IMG/VR virus record: IMGVR_UViG_3300007351_000008
Location: 1-52,689 of that record
DNA length: 52,689 nt
Direction: 5' to 3' (one strand)
Source of the DNA: a virus
A model generated the notes under the pieces. It saw only the letters and a program-made list of their open reading frames with translations, had not been told where the DNA came from and did no database searches. Below are positions 30,501 to 39,339 of this stretch, one piece after another (positions within the stretch are counted from its first letter, which is position 1; the number at the start of each line of letters is the position of its first letter). The translations under genes and the position numbers were made by a program.

Positions 30501-32281
30501 GGCTGGGTGTTGATCGCACCCTGAGGGAGGTCATGGTCGACGGCGATGTCGACGCGGCCGGAGCCTTTGCCCTTGAACGCCGATCCGGTGTCATGCACCA
30601 CGCCCTTGACGTTGGTGAGGGTGATGGTCTTCCCCGACGCGTCCTTGAAGGTGATCTCGGGGATGATGTAGGTCTTGCCGAATTCCGACTTGTCGCCGGC
30701 GAGGGTGACGTACTCGGAGCGCTTGGCTGCCACATCGACAAGCGTCCTCACCTCGGCCTTGCCGTCGGGACCTTTTCTCGCCGCCGCATAGCCGCCTTCC
30801 ATGGCGTCCCCGCCCTTCTGGGGGGAATAGGCCGTCGCAACCGCCTTGAGGCCCTGTGTGGCCTGCTGCTGGGCAATGGCCGATTGCGGGATGGTTCCGG
30901 GCTTGCGCTGCGGCGCCTGACCGGGACGTGGAATGTCCTCGCCGGTGATGTCCTCGACCTGTGCGACGTTGCGGTTCTGCGGCTCGTTCTCGAGGTAGGC
31001 CAGCACCTCCTTGCGCCATGCGGCCTCGAGCGGGTTCTTGCCTGAGCGCGTTGCCGAGCGTCCGGCCCCGGGATGCGTCAGGATACGCTCCGGTGTGATA
31101 CCAAACTGCTGCGCCACAGCCTTCACCGCGGCCGCGCCATTGGCGATGGCCTGTGGGGAGAGCTTGTCCCCCTCGAACCCGCGATAGGCAATGCCGATGG
31201 CGTGCTTGTTGAACGCTCTGGCGTGCGGCGCCTGCACGTTCAAAGGCATCTCCTGATAGACGCCCTTGTCGTCGAAGGTGATGTGATAGTTGGGGATGTT
31301 TCCCGGAGCAGGAAGCGCGCGTGTCTTCGGGTTTCCGGAGACGTCGTGCAGGATGATGTAGCGCACCTGATTGGACGCCAGCGGCCGGCCCGATCTTCCG
31401 TTGGAGAAGTCGCGGAAGTTGATGTCCGAGCGGCGCTGCGGGTTGGCACCCCCTGACAAGCCTTGCCCCGATGGGGTGCCTGGCAGCCCCTGCCGTGGGA
31501 TTTGTCCCTGTTGGGCGTTGGGAAGGATGCCCTGCTGGGGCTGGATAGCGCCCTGCGGCTCGGGGGGCAGAATTTCTTGCTGCGGGACCTCTTCCAACTG
31601 GTCGATGAAGCGCATCGCCCGCGGCACCATCTCCTGCACGAGGTCAGGATCCCGCACGCTGGTCATGACGTCGATGGCCCGCCCGGCGGCCCTGGCCGAC
31701 AACTCGTCTTTCAGCGTGTCGGGAAGTGGTGCCGTCTTGATGATGGCGTTGACGCCTTCCAGCGTCGTCTGCAGCGTCTGGTCGAGTTCCTCCGGGGGAA
31801 CCGTCGCCACCTTGCCGAACTCCGTCGCCACCGTCTCGTCGATGGAGGAGATCAGCGTATCCTGCCGCACCTTGCCGCCGAAGCGGGCGGCGCTCTCGAG
31901 CTTCGGGCCACGGCGCTGCTCGAAGAACAATTTCGCCTGGTTCTGGTTCTTGGCGCTGATGCTGCCCAGAGCTTCCGACGTGCGCTGGTCGTAGAAGTCG
32001 GAGCGCTGCGTCAGGTAATCGTCGCCCGTTCCCTGGTAGGTATTCTGCGCCTCGATGTTGGCAAGATCGATGTCCGTGTCTGTGCGGAGCATCGTCATCT
32101 TGTCGTTGAAGTCCTGCTCCTTGGAGTTGCCCATGTCGCCAAAGGCGTCACCGAGAGAGGCGATAGAGCTGCCGAGCTGCTGCAAGGCACGCCCGGGCGC
32201 GCCCCATCCCGAGCCGGCAAGGTCCGGCTGATGGGCAATGCGGGGCTCCAGTTGGGGTTCGGCGCGGGGAATGCGTACTAT
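27575..32281 (-). CDS. Giant ejection protein with amidase, 3D and ADP-ribosyltransferase-like regions
   Basis: 1568 residues if started at an AUA at 32281, placed 6 nt after a perfect AGGAGG. The next usable start (TTG 32185) has no site and loses a conserved-looking N-terminus (VRIPRAEPQ). Helical N-terminus; about 306-410 an N-acetylmuramoyl-L-alanine amidase-like region (VRYIILHDVSG, NYHITFDDKG, LTHPGAG, zinc-ligand histidines); about 475-585 a 3D/MltA-type region (ATAYSPQKGGDAMEGG, VVHDTGSAFKGKGSGRVDIAVD split by motif); about 1160-1310 an ART-like region (SAYHGTDRSFRRFD, GTHFGTEQQA, GYDGIRYRNFG). Expected to be packaged, injected, to cut peptidoglycan and perhaps modify host proteins. 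Confidence 0.8.
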   Translation of the reverse strand: MVRIPRAEPQLEPRIAHQPDLAGSGWGAPGRALQQLGSSIASLGDAFGDMGNSKEQDFNDKMTMLRTDTDIDLANIEAQNTYQGTGDDYLTQRSDFYDQRTSEALGSISAKNQNQAKLFFEQRRGPKLESAARFGGKVRQDTLISSIDETVATEFGKVATVPPEELDQTLQTTLEGVNAIIKTAPLPDTLKDELSARAAGRAIDVMTSVRDPDLVQEMVPRAMRFIDQLEEVPQQEILPPEPQGAIQPQQGILPNAQQGQIPRQGLPGTPSGQGLSGGANPQRRSDINFRDFSNGRSGRPLASNQVRYIILHDVSGNPKTRALPAPGNIPNYHITFDDKGVYQEMPLNVQAPHARAFNKHAIGIAYRGFEGDKLSPQAIANGAAAVKAVAQQFGITPERILTHPGAGRSATRSGKNPLEAAWRKEVLAYLENEPQNRNVAQVEDITGEDIPRPGQAPQRKPGTIPQSAIAQQQATQGLKAVATAYSPQKGGDAMEGGYAAARKGPDGKAEVRTLVDVAAKRSEYVTLAGDKSEFGKTYIIPEITFKDASGKTITLTNVKGVVHDTGSAFKGKGSGRVDIAVDHDLPQGAINTQPFSKQEIALLPVDAGKETPLAQRGLTTYAGLGGPQGENAQAVGQEGGPQESVGPDAPYQVADASGKFPVPALRRGWRPVQSHLREKLIDKLPQLRSMALTAERQREQMEERAFKEESAYARLEGIKHKMDGTLTLEWIEQNEARLGPQNTEALLKAYKSDSVLPLEPEEHLSLLKLVDEKPQEGLEQATEYFLGNRISRSQFDEIRRSVQKELNPETRTPQWAKDWVGEVREQVATHQGDSWDRIERSQRVMKEFRDYVDQESQKGSLEYAKVSKRAKEMIDDYKLRKSRDRRSSLPLPERWSKATNETMSFDELTAAEQRLATEFQKEATGVLDDPVAYQSLRSKYAEDAKTLKRWRKVLEEEAAAKGEKIPPQTPPQVQQPAQGKGAKQSGDGLVEEPAEGDRPPGMMRLGGPKDQDSAGQPRPVGPYPYLSQMMQRGYGHEMRGDVPQERASMLPIGSWGDGPAFAMPGAVVDAREALGRFGRSVEQATGQAQYTPEETFPRPEDVVLPGLAVAGTGAMRAPVAGAARTVSGKAPAHVEASRPLTSSPVALEGISADAPHPGPVSAYHGTDRSFRRFDINRSADIGTHFGTEQQALTRANQVARSSEASGEPARTIPVTLDVNKVVTLPDMRWSWPDEIARHLEATEPALSGITDQITPLLGDKPRAFKAIRDRLIDAGYDGIRYRNFGTEGDGWSYIAIKPGTVKSSTTGETLFSNPKEAAPAGMLLALPEDHPLRQFAERRFELRKKDALWDEKQNKVTDAIESVLSYRSDLTPTQLMQATEDLAKGKEPSIDGQAANLLRHYKAPEAFAEFDKFAREHSKLAEDTRANWTIDNDEQLAANPKEGAAAGGVTAASGDKQEHHSQVQPRDEEGKFVAEDEVPNAKTKLRDKGYTDKVAPPVSEQETWTPEMLDEYARIWFGKEDELIAQGVPKDKAREMAREHPDVKAARERLLKNGPKQPPGDMQPLIAR

Positions 32282-32291
32282 GGCACGCCTC

Positions 32292-32774
32292 CTAGCTGTT
32301 GATCATGAATGGGCTACCACCCCCGCCGCCCATGCCCTTGGCTGCTCCGCCAAGGCCGGACAGGAACGAGGATGCGGCAGCGATTTTTCCGGCAGTGCGA
32401 TGGTTGGCGGCGGAGGCTTCGAGTGCGCGGGCGCGGTTCTCTTCCGCAATCGCCTTGCTCTCGCCTTCAACGTACTGGCGGCCCTTATCGGTGGACTCGG
32501 CAAAGGCATTCTCGCCGAAGATCACCAGGGCCGCAGAGCCATAGGAAGGATCGACATTCGCCTTTGCGGATAGGGCGATGCCTTCCGCCTGCTGCTTCTG
32601 ATACTTGCGGGCGATGTCTTCCTGCTTGGCATAGGACGTCTGACGCTCCGAGCGCGCATTGATGCGCGCCACCTTGGCGTTGTATTCGTCCTGCTGCGCT
32701 TGCGCCTTCGACTGCTGCATGGCGCCGATACCCGACACCACCGCGCCGACCACGCCGAGAAGGGGTCCGCACAT
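32292..32774 (-). CDS. Internal virion protein, T7 gp14-like
   Basis: 160 residues. MCGPLLGVVGAVVSGIGAMQ, a hydrophobic/Gly N-terminus starting Met-Cys as in T7 gp14, then a long helix (QAQQDEYNAKVARINARSER) and a Gly-rich end. Position between gp12 and the giant ejection proteins supports the gp14 role of forming the outer-membrane part of the ejection channel. An upstream in-frame start at 32813 overlaps the tail gene and is less likely. Confidence 0.75.
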   Translation of the reverse strand: MCGPLLGVVGAVVSGIGAMQQSKAQAQQDEYNAKVARINARSERQTSYAKQEDIARKYQKQQAEGIALSAKANVDPSYGSAALVIFGENAFAESTDKGRQYVEGESKAIAEENRARALEASAANHRTAGKIAAASSFLSGLGGAAKGMGGGGGSPFMINS

Positions 32775-32784
32775 ATGTTTGCTA

Positions 32785-35376
32785 TCACCCCGAAACGTTG
32801 ATCTCTGAGACAATCCCCGTGACGTGAAACGGCAAGGGGTCGGAATGCTCGATCCTTACCCGCGCGTAGCGCTCCCAGCCGCCGTCGAAGTCCAATTCCT
32901 TGAGCCCGGAATAGAGCGATGGCGATGATCCGTGCGCCATCGAGCCGGTGCGATAGCTGATGGTGCGCAGATTGGAGGAATCAGGGCCGATCGACCCACC
33001 AAGGGAGTTGAGCAAGCGCAGATAGACTTGGCTGATGCGCTTGGCTCTGGATTGCGCCGTACCCGCCTGGGCACCAGCCTCGAAATCTTGTGTCTCGAGC
33101 TTTGAGGTATAGGAGAAGCCCACATGAGCCCGCGTCGTCGGCTGGCTCAAGGTGATCTTTCCCGTCGCCGATACCGTTGCCGATTCCACGTTGCCGTTGT
33201 TCAGCACCTTGACGTTCTGGTTCCTCAAGTGCCACAGCCCGGAAAGCGTCGAGGTGAGGTTGCCGGTGTAGGTCAGGCCGCTGTCGAGGAAGAAGGCGTC
33301 CTCCTTGTCCTCATCGTCGCGGAACGCCGGCGCCATGACTTCCACGTAGCGCACCGTCTCGGTGTCCTCGGTGACGAAATCCAACTCATCCTCGGTGGTG
33401 AAGCGCGTCCCGTCCTCGGCCTGCAGATAGCCGATGTCGTCGGGATCGCCGACAAAGCGCGTCACCGACAGCCACAGCTCGTCCCCGTCCACACCGGGAA
33501 TGACGCCGATGGTGTTCACCCGCGCGCCCTCCCCACCCATCTGGTGGCGGTGCCAGGCGACGACCTCCTGCATGCGTTCATAGGTGCACGCAGCCAAAAG
33601 CCCATCTGTTCGCCTCACCCAGATCAGGCTGTCCGGCTCCACCTGGTAGGCGAGGCGCGTCGCTCCATTACCCAGGATGTGCTCGGAGAACACGGTGATG
33701 TCGGTGGAGTTGAAGCTGTCGGATTCGTAGGCGTAGGCGAACTCGCGCAGCTTGCGTGCGGGGTTGGACGGATCACCTTGCCGCTGCGGATAGAGCACCG
33801 TCTGGTTGACGCGCACAGGCGGGCAATCAGACGTCCCGTATGAGGTCTGCGGGTTGGCCTTGAAGTTCGATGGGGTCAGCGCCTCGTTCTGCGACGAGGC
33901 GGCGATGGCGTATTCACCATTGGAGGACCCGGCCGTCAGCACGCGCCCCGAGGCCAGCCAGCGGATGGTGTCGGCAAGACCTGATGTGATGCGATAGATC
34001 AGGGCGTCATCGTCGTCAGCGCCGTCCTCGAAATCCTCATAGGCGGCGGAGCGGGAGGACCACAGCACCGACGGATCGGACTCCGAGCCGGCGAGGAACA
34101 GCCGCTGCTCGTAGAAGGCGATGGCTCGCGGATAGCCGCGATAGTCGCTCCACGCCCCCTCTTCCCAGAACGTCGTCCCTGAGGTGACGATAGAGGCCGG
34201 CATCTGGTAGCGGACGATCTGCACCGTCACTTGCGTCGAGGAAGTGAAGGCGGTGACGCGGACCACGCAGTAAGCCGGATGCAGGAAATCAGCGTCGAAA
34301 TAGTGGCCGGATTTGCCAGTGACGCGCACCGTTCCGGCATCGTGATCTGGCACTCGGGTGAAGGATGACCAGTCGGTTGCGCCGGACACCGCGAACACGC
34401 CGTAAACCTTGCCGGAGTTGGTATATAGCTGGTTGGCGGCAATCGATGCGGTCGAATCTCCGACCGGTGCCGAGGTGATGCCGGTGCCGCCGCCTTCCTC
34501 GTTGAGCCGGAAGAGCGCGCCAACCATGTCTGCATCGAATGTCCCCGAGTTGGCCGCCGTCATAGTGCAGGTCGTCCCGACGATGTGCGTGCCATAGGAA
34601 GAGGCAGAAGCAGAGAACGAGGAGAACGTGAATTCGTTGGTCCGGTCCGAGTTTATGGTGCGGAATGGACCGGTGTTGATGGTCGGCTCGACCAAGGACC
34701 AGGAGGTGTGCGATGAGCGCGTAACCTTGCGCAACGGATGGTTCTTGTGGGCGATGTAGAGCGTATCCGCCGACTGGGCGAACGACAGCGTTGCCAGATC
34801 ATCTGCTGTGTAGGTGGTAGTAAGCTCGACGATCTCGGCCACCGTGCCGCCCGACGTGTAGGTGGTGTAGGCGGAGGAATCGACAGCCGTCACGCCATCG
34901 ACATCGGCAAGGGTAAAAGAGTTGGCCCCGGTCACCGTGACGACAAACTGCCGGTTGTTGACCTCGGTCATCCCCGAGACGTTCTGGATGATGACGCGAT
35001 CCCCGGTGGAGTACCCGTGCGCCGGTGCCGTAACGCTTGCAGGGTTGGCCTTGCTGATGGCGGTGATGGTCACCGCCGAATGGGTGATGATGCCCTGGTC
35101 CTTGAGGAACCAGATGTAGCTCGGCCCGAACAGCAGCACGTAGCTCTGCTCGACGTTGTACTGGAATGGCACCAAGACGACTTCGTCGGTGGCGCTCTTC
35201 TGCTGCACGACGAACTTGGTGCCCGAGCGCTTGCGCACCCCGCCATGGGGCAGAACGATGAAGTTCTCGCACAGGCGCAAGCCATTTTTGAACTTGGTTA
35301 CATCTACGCGCCCGTCGAGGCGCGGCGACAGTTCCCCGCCGGTGAAATTGCTTTGGAGCGCTTGGACCTTTGCCAA
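32785..35376 (-). CDS. Tail tubular protein B (T7 gp12-like)
   Basis: 863 residues. The N-terminus (ALQSNFTGGELSPRLDGRVD, then CENFIVLPHGGVRKRSGTKF) is diagnostic of gp12-like tail nozzle proteins. Beta-rich throughout, as expected for the propeller-shaped nozzle; LYPQRQGDPSNPARKLREFA and SFNSTDITVFSEHI are further family-like stretches. It closes the tail and holds the fibers. Confidence 0.92.
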   Translation of the reverse strand: MAKVQALQSNFTGGELSPRLDGRVDVTKFKNGLRLCENFIVLPHGGVRKRSGTKFVVQQKSATDEVVLVPFQYNVEQSYVLLFGPSYIWFLKDQGIITHSAVTITAISKANPASVTAPAHGYSTGDRVIIQNVSGMTEVNNRQFVVTVTGANSFTLADVDGVTAVDSSAYTTYTSGGTVAEIVELTTTYTADDLATLSFAQSADTLYIAHKNHPLRKVTRSSHTSWSLVEPTINTGPFRTINSDRTNEFTFSSFSASASSYGTHIVGTTCTMTAANSGTFDADMVGALFRLNEEGGGTGITSAPVGDSTASIAANQLYTNSGKVYGVFAVSGATDWSSFTRVPDHDAGTVRVTGKSGHYFDADFLHPAYCVVRVTAFTSSTQVTVQIVRYQMPASIVTSGTTFWEEGAWSDYRGYPRAIAFYEQRLFLAGSESDPSVLWSSRSAAYEDFEDGADDDDALIYRITSGLADTIRWLASGRVLTAGSSNGEYAIAASSQNEALTPSNFKANPQTSYGTSDCPPVRVNQTVLYPQRQGDPSNPARKLREFAYAYESDSFNSTDITVFSEHILGNGATRLAYQVEPDSLIWVRRTDGLLAACTYERMQEVVAWHRHQMGGEGARVNTIGVIPGVDGDELWLSVTRFVGDPDDIGYLQAEDGTRFTTEDELDFVTEDTETVRYVEVMAPAFRDDEDKEDAFFLDSGLTYTGNLTSTLSGLWHLRNQNVKVLNNGNVESATVSATGKITLSQPTTRAHVGFSYTSKLETQDFEAGAQAGTAQSRAKRISQVYLRLLNSLGGSIGPDSSNLRTISYRTGSMAHGSSPSLYSGLKELDFDGGWERYARVRIEHSDPLPFHVTGIVSEINVSG

Positions 35377-35379
35377 CGA

Positions 35380-36018
35380 TCAGGCCCTCGCTCTGATCCA
35401 CGGAGACAGGTCCGCCACCTCGCGCGGCGTGCCCTCCTGGGCGTCGGTGGTGCGGGCTTCCATGAGCTTGTTCTGGTAGATTTCCCACATCGCCTTGGCG
35501 ACGGTCTGCGTATCGGTCAAGGGGACCGCCAGCTCCGCCGCGAGACGTTGGGCCAATACGTCGATGAATAGGTCATCGAACAGCGTCGGATCATCGATGC
35601 GGGCGATGTACTCGATGGAGCAGGTGGATTCGTTGGTGGCCAGCACCTTGCCAAGGCTGGAATGACTCTCGAGCCGATACGGCACCGATTCCCCGGCGTA
35701 TCCGTTCATGCCCGGGTATCCATAGACAGCCGTCGATGTCAGGCCATCGGCTTCCCAGTCGGTGCGGATGACCTTGAGGCAGTCGTTGGGGAGCGCGAAG
35801 TAGTAGTCGAACTCGTGATTGGGCGCCGTGGCGGAGGCTGCCAACTCCTGGCGGCGGATGGCAAAATTCCACGGGTGCGCGCGCAAGGTCGCGTCACGGC
35901 ATAGAGGGTAATGCAGCGTGCACAGGTCGCCCGCCTTCGAGCCCTCGTCCAGCGAGGCAATCATGCCGTGACCGAGGCGGGTCAGCGCCAGATTGCAGAT
36001 ATCAACCTCTGAGGTCAT
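35380..36018 (-). CDS. Tail tubular protein A (T7 gp11-like)
   Basis: 212 residues. EVDICNLALTRLGHGMIASL at the start, then C-x-L-H-Y-P-L-C-R-D-A-T-L-R-A-H-P-W-N-F, the family signature, and FIDVLAQRLAAELAVPLTDT near the end. Forms the gatekeeper ring between portal and nozzle. Three bases separate it from gp12. Confidence 0.92.
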   Translation of the reverse strand: MTSEVDICNLALTRLGHGMIASLDEGSKAGDLCTLHYPLCRDATLRAHPWNFAIRRQELAASATAPNHEFDYYFALPNDCLKVIRTDWEADGLTSTAVYGYPGMNGYAGESVPYRLESHSSLGKVLATNESTCSIEYIARIDDPTLFDDLFIDVLAQRLAAELAVPLTDTQTVAKAMWEIYQNKLMEARTTDAQEGTPREVADLSPWIRARA

Positions 36019-36027
36019 CGCGCGCCC

Positions 36028-36672
36028 TTATGCGACGGTGCAGCCGTTGTTCGACACGATCCACCAGTCCGTGCCGACGAAGACGAGGCACACGGCATCG
36101 CCGACATCGTTGAAGGTGATGGTGGTGCCGTTGCCGAAGTTGGTCGGGGTCAGCGTTCCATCACCACCATCGGCAATCATGACGATGATCTTTACCTGCC
36201 CTGCCGTGCCGTCGGCCAAGGTCAAGGCGTTGGCGCCTGTCGTTGTGAGTTCGGTGGCAAGCGTCGTGGTGGAGATCGCGCCGGCGCCGGTGAGCGCCTG
36301 CACAGAGCCGATGATGGTTGTTCCGGTCAGGCTGCCGGTGGTCGAAACTGCCGCATCGAACGAATACCCTGAACCACCGCCCGTAAACGCCAGCGCATTG
36401 GCGGAATGCGTGATGCGCACATCGCCGCCGTTGAAGTCGATCATGCCCCCTGACGCGATGTATGCCGCATTCCACCGAAGCGACGCAGAGCCGAAATCAT
36501 AGGTGGCATCGACGGCCGGGGTAATGGTTTGGCTGGTGTGGGCCGGAAGCGCCGACGCGGTGTTGGCGATCGCCGATGCCGTGGTGCGTACCGACGACCC
36601 GGACTGAACAACGGCAATGACTTCCGTTCCCGCCAGCGTTCCGGCGGCGTTGAGCTCGGAATATTTGGGCAT
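36028..36672 (-). CDS. Structural protein, fiber/decoration-like
   Basis: 214 residues, Thr/Ala/Gly-rich beta repeats (GSLTGTTIIGSVQALTGAGA; GNGTTITFNDVGDAVCLVFV), similar in style to fiber or head-decoration proteins. Lies between capsid-side proteins and gp11. Exact role not assignable. Confidence 0.6.
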   Translation of the reverse strand: MPKYSELNAAGTLAGTEVIAVVQSGSSVRTTASAIANTASALPAHTSQTITPAVDATYDFGSASLRWNAAYIASGGMIDFNGGDVRITHSANALAFTGGGSGYSFDAAVSTTGSLTGTTIIGSVQALTGAGAISTTTLATELTTTGANALTLADGTAGQVKIIVMIADGGDGTLTPTNFGNGTTITFNDVGDAVCLVFVGTDWWIVSNNGCTVA

Positions 36673-36674
36673 CT

Positions 36675-37154
36675 CTAGACGACCTCGGCCTCGATGGTGA
36701 CGGTGATCACCTCGGCGTTGCCGGGCGTGTAAGCCCCACGCGCTTCCAAGAGGCCATAAAGCGTCGGCGCCGCCGCGACATTGGCGGCCATCTCAGCGCC
36801 GATCGTCGCCGCGCCCCACCCGGCCGCTGCGGCGGCAAAGGCAAGACCGACTACGACCTCGATGTAGCCGAGATAGGTCGCGTGCTGGTTGGTGACGAAG
36901 GCGCCATTATCTCCGTTGGAGACGGTCGGCGAAGCGGTGTAAAGGTGCAGGCGGAAGGTCGAGTTGGTGACGCCGGTGTTGGTCTTGTAGATGTAGGCGC
37001 GGCGCACCTTGAGGACACCGCCTGCATTCATCGTCGGCGCGAATGACAGCGGCGTAACCGAGCCTGCGGTCGTCGAGTTGGCGACGAGATCGCCTGAGGC
37101 ATAGGCGGTCGTATCGGCGGGGCGGGTGAAGTTGGCGGAAGCGGTGACAATCAT
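36675..37154 (-). CDS. Structural protein (virion-associated, beta-rich)
   Basis: 159 residues starting MIVTASANFTRPADTTAYAS. Beta-rich with a small hydrophobic Ala-rich segment (VVGLAFAAAAAGWGAATIG). The motif YASGDLVANS is common in phage head/tail decoration proteins. Two bases from the next gene. Confidence 0.6.
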   Translation of the reverse strand: MIVTASANFTRPADTTAYASGDLVANSTTAGSVTPLSFAPTMNAGGVLKVRRAYIYKTNTGVTNSTFRLHLYTASPTVSNGDNGAFVTNQHATYLGYIEVVVGLAFAAAAAGWGAATIGAEMAANVAAAPTLYGLLEARGAYTPGNAEVITVTIEAEVV

Positions 37155-37157
37155 GGC

Positions 37158-37838
37158 TCAGTCATCCCCCAGCATGACACCGACGACGGTAATCGTGCCG
37201 GTCACGGTGATGGTAGAATTGGCGTCGATGGTTGCTGCCGTGCCGGACCAGTTGAGATTGAGGTCAATGGCTGTTGCCGTGCCATCGAGGGCCGTGGTCT
37301 TGGCGCCGTCAACCGCCGTTCCCGTGCCGGTTCCGCCAGAGAGCGTGACGGCAACGGCCTGGCCGACGTTCTCATTGACGCCATTGCCTAGCGTTCCGTC
37401 GGCCGCAGCAGAAATCGCCGTGGTACCTAGGCCGATCTCGAAGGAAGCATCTCCCGCTGCGCCAGTAAGAGCCGCTCCCTCGGCAAATGCCGTGTAGTCC
37501 TGGCGGCACCCGAGGAAGGACACCGCGCCGGCGGCGAAGTCGAACAGCTTGGTTGATCCATAGGAGCCAGAGACGCCAGCGTCCGTGACAGAGATCGACA
37601 CCGCCGTCAGCGTGAAATCGATGCGGAAGTAAGACCCGATCCGCGTGATGCTGGTTGCCAAGGTTCCGGTGACCGTTGCCGCGGCGCCAATATTGGTGGC
37701 GTTGTTGGCCTGATCGAGCTGATTGACCTCGGCTTCCGTCAGGGTCGATGAGCCTATGACCATCGACGTGTTGACGGTTATGGTGTCGACGGTAGGATTG
37801 TCGTTGGGACCGTTTACGTCCCGAATGCGGCGCGTCAT
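37158..37838 (-). CDS. Structural protein (Thr/Ala/Gly-rich)
   Basis: 226 residues, strongly beta-repeat in character (AATVTGTLATSITRIGSYFR; TITVTGTITVVGVMLGDD). Belongs to the block of four virion proteins after the capsid gene. No family named. Confidence 0.55.
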   Translation of the reverse strand: MTRRIRDVNGPNDNPTVDTITVNTSMVIGSSTLTEAEVNQLDQANNATNIGAAATVTGTLATSITRIGSYFRIDFTLTAVSISVTDAGVSGSYGSTKLFDFAAGAVSFLGCRQDYTAFAEGAALTGAAGDASFEIGLGTTAISAAADGTLGNGVNENVGQAVAVTLSGGTGTGTAVDGAKTTALDGTATAIDLNLNWSGTAATIDANSTITVTGTITVVGVMLGDD

Positions 37839-37906
37839 GGGATTGGTCCCTCAGAGGGTTGAAAGCGAGAAAGGCGGGGCTCTGGCCCCGCCTTTCCTTG
37901 TGCGTG

Positions 37907-38410
37907 TCAGTCGACGACGTAGAGCAAGTAGCCGACGAGATCATCACCGTCGGCAATCGCCGTGTCCTGAGAGGTGGCGCGAATGACTACGCCATCCTTG
38001 CTCTCGAAGAGCTTCGTGCCGCCCGTCGCCTGGATGGCGGCGAGGGTCACCAGGTCTTCGCCGGAGCGCAGGCCCACCGTGTCGACGTCGATGCCGTCGG
38101 CAAGGCCGTTGGGATCTGCGGCGGTCGTCGTGCCGTCCATCGCCGTGTAGGCGTCCCAGCCGAGATCGAGCGTCGCCGACGCCGTGGTCCAGTTCACATA
38201 GAAGAAACTGGAGCCCAGGAGGAGGCGGACGCGGCCCGGGGGAAGCTTGCATAGGGCAACGGACGAGGTAGCATCGCCAGCGCCCGACTGGGCGTGGGTG
38301 ATGTAGGCGACGCGGACGCGCCCATGCAGCTCGGTCGTGTTGAGCAGCGTGGGCGGAACATCCACGTAAGCCTGATCGTACTCGGTGGAGTACTGAGTGG
38401 TAACTGCCAT
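37907..38410 (-). CDS. Capsid-adjacent virion protein
   Basis: 167 residues immediately after the capsid gene. Contains CKLPPGRVRLLLGSSFFYVN and DLGWDAYTAMDG, a pattern I have seen after capsid genes in podoviruses. A head decoration or head-completion role is likely but inferred from order. A small inverted GGCGGGGC/GCCCCGCC at 37875-37893, followed on the minus strand by weak T's, could be a terminator-like site after it. Confidence 0.6.
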   Translation of the reverse strand: MAVTTQYSTEYDQAYVDVPPTLLNTTELHGRVRVAYITHAQSGAGDATSSVALCKLPPGRVRLLLGSSFFYVNWTTASATLDLGWDAYTAMDGTTTAADPNGLADGIDVDTVGLRSGEDLVTLAAIQATGGTKLFESKDGVVIRATSQDTAIADGDDLVGYLLYVVD

Positions 38411-38424
38411 GGTTCAGTCCTCCA

Positions 38425-39339
38425 TTAATCCAGGTTGCCTTCGGGGCCGCCGTCCGGATCGCACTCGATGTAGCCAACACGAGCCTCCTCCATGCGGGTG
38501 GCGCCGATCGACATAGAAGCAAACACCTGCGTGGCGTAGTTCTTGTCTGGCCGCTCGGAGATCTTGGTGGCGATGTCCTTGCCGATGCCGAGCAGCATGC
38601 CGCCCTTGGCCCAGAAGAGCACCTTGTCGTCGGAGTTCGAGTCCGTTCCGATGCGCTCGGTGGGGATCATGTTGAACCCGCCGAACTGCGTGACCTGACC
38701 CGAAACGAGCGGCTTGATCGCGTTGTAGTCATGGGACGAAACGCGCGTATCCATGAGCAGCGACTTGATCTGCCGTGCGTTGAGGATCATCCACTTCTCT
38801 TCGTCGGGATCGACGTTCTGCGCTCCGAGAAGCTTGGCAGCCTCCAGGATCTTCGCCACGTTGAGCCCGCAGTCGTCGGCCGTGACGCCCGGCCAGCGCA
38901 CCTGCACGTCCACGACCATGTTGGTATCGAAGGCAGTCGAAGTGCCTCCGGCAACACCCGTGTAGGCCGTGCCGTCCGCCGCCGTGATGATGGCGTCGTC
39001 GATCGCGCGTCCCATGGCCATCGATGCCGCCTCCGCATAGGGAGACGTCGGGTCGATGAGCATGCGGACCTGGTCTTCGCTGTCGACGATGTCTGCCCAA
39101 TCGTAATCTGACAGGGAGACACGCCGACGGGAGTGTGGGGTATCCATGCGCGGCGTGTCCGAGTGGCGCGAGGTGCGCACGCGGGCCGTGGTGGAGCCCA
39201 ACTGCTCGAAATACGCATTCTTGCCCGTCACCTGCTCGGTGCGGACCGCCCGGCGCAGCTTCGAGCCTTTCTGCTGCGTCAGGTGGTAGACGTTCGCCTT
39301 GTACTGCTCGACGAACGCCGTAGTGATTTGGGTGGACAT
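38425..39339 (-). CDS. Major capsid protein
   Basis: 304 residues behind TTGAGGAGGA, the strongest ribosome site in the late operon. Starts TTAFVEQYKANVYHLTQQKG, then KNAYFEQLGSTTARVRTSRH and DYDWADIVDSEDQ, ending with MSIGATRMEEARVGYIECD, a pattern of podoviral capsid proteins of the HK97-like Phage_capsid_2 type. Position directly after the scaffold gene confirms it. Confidence 0.85.
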   Translation of the reverse strand: MSTQITTAFVEQYKANVYHLTQQKGSKLRRAVRTEQVTGKNAYFEQLGSTTARVRTSRHSDTPRMDTPHSRRRVSLSDYDWADIVDSEDQVRMLIDPTSPYAEAASMAMGRAIDDAIITAADGTAYTGVAGGTSTAFDTNMVVDVQVRWPGVTADDCGLNVAKILEAAKLLGAQNVDPDEEKWMILNARQIKSLLMDTRVSSHDYNAIKPLVSGQVTQFGGFNMIPTERIGTDSNSDDKVLFWAKGGMLLGIGKDIATKISERPDKNYATQVFASMSIGATRMEEARVGYIECDPDGGPEGNLD

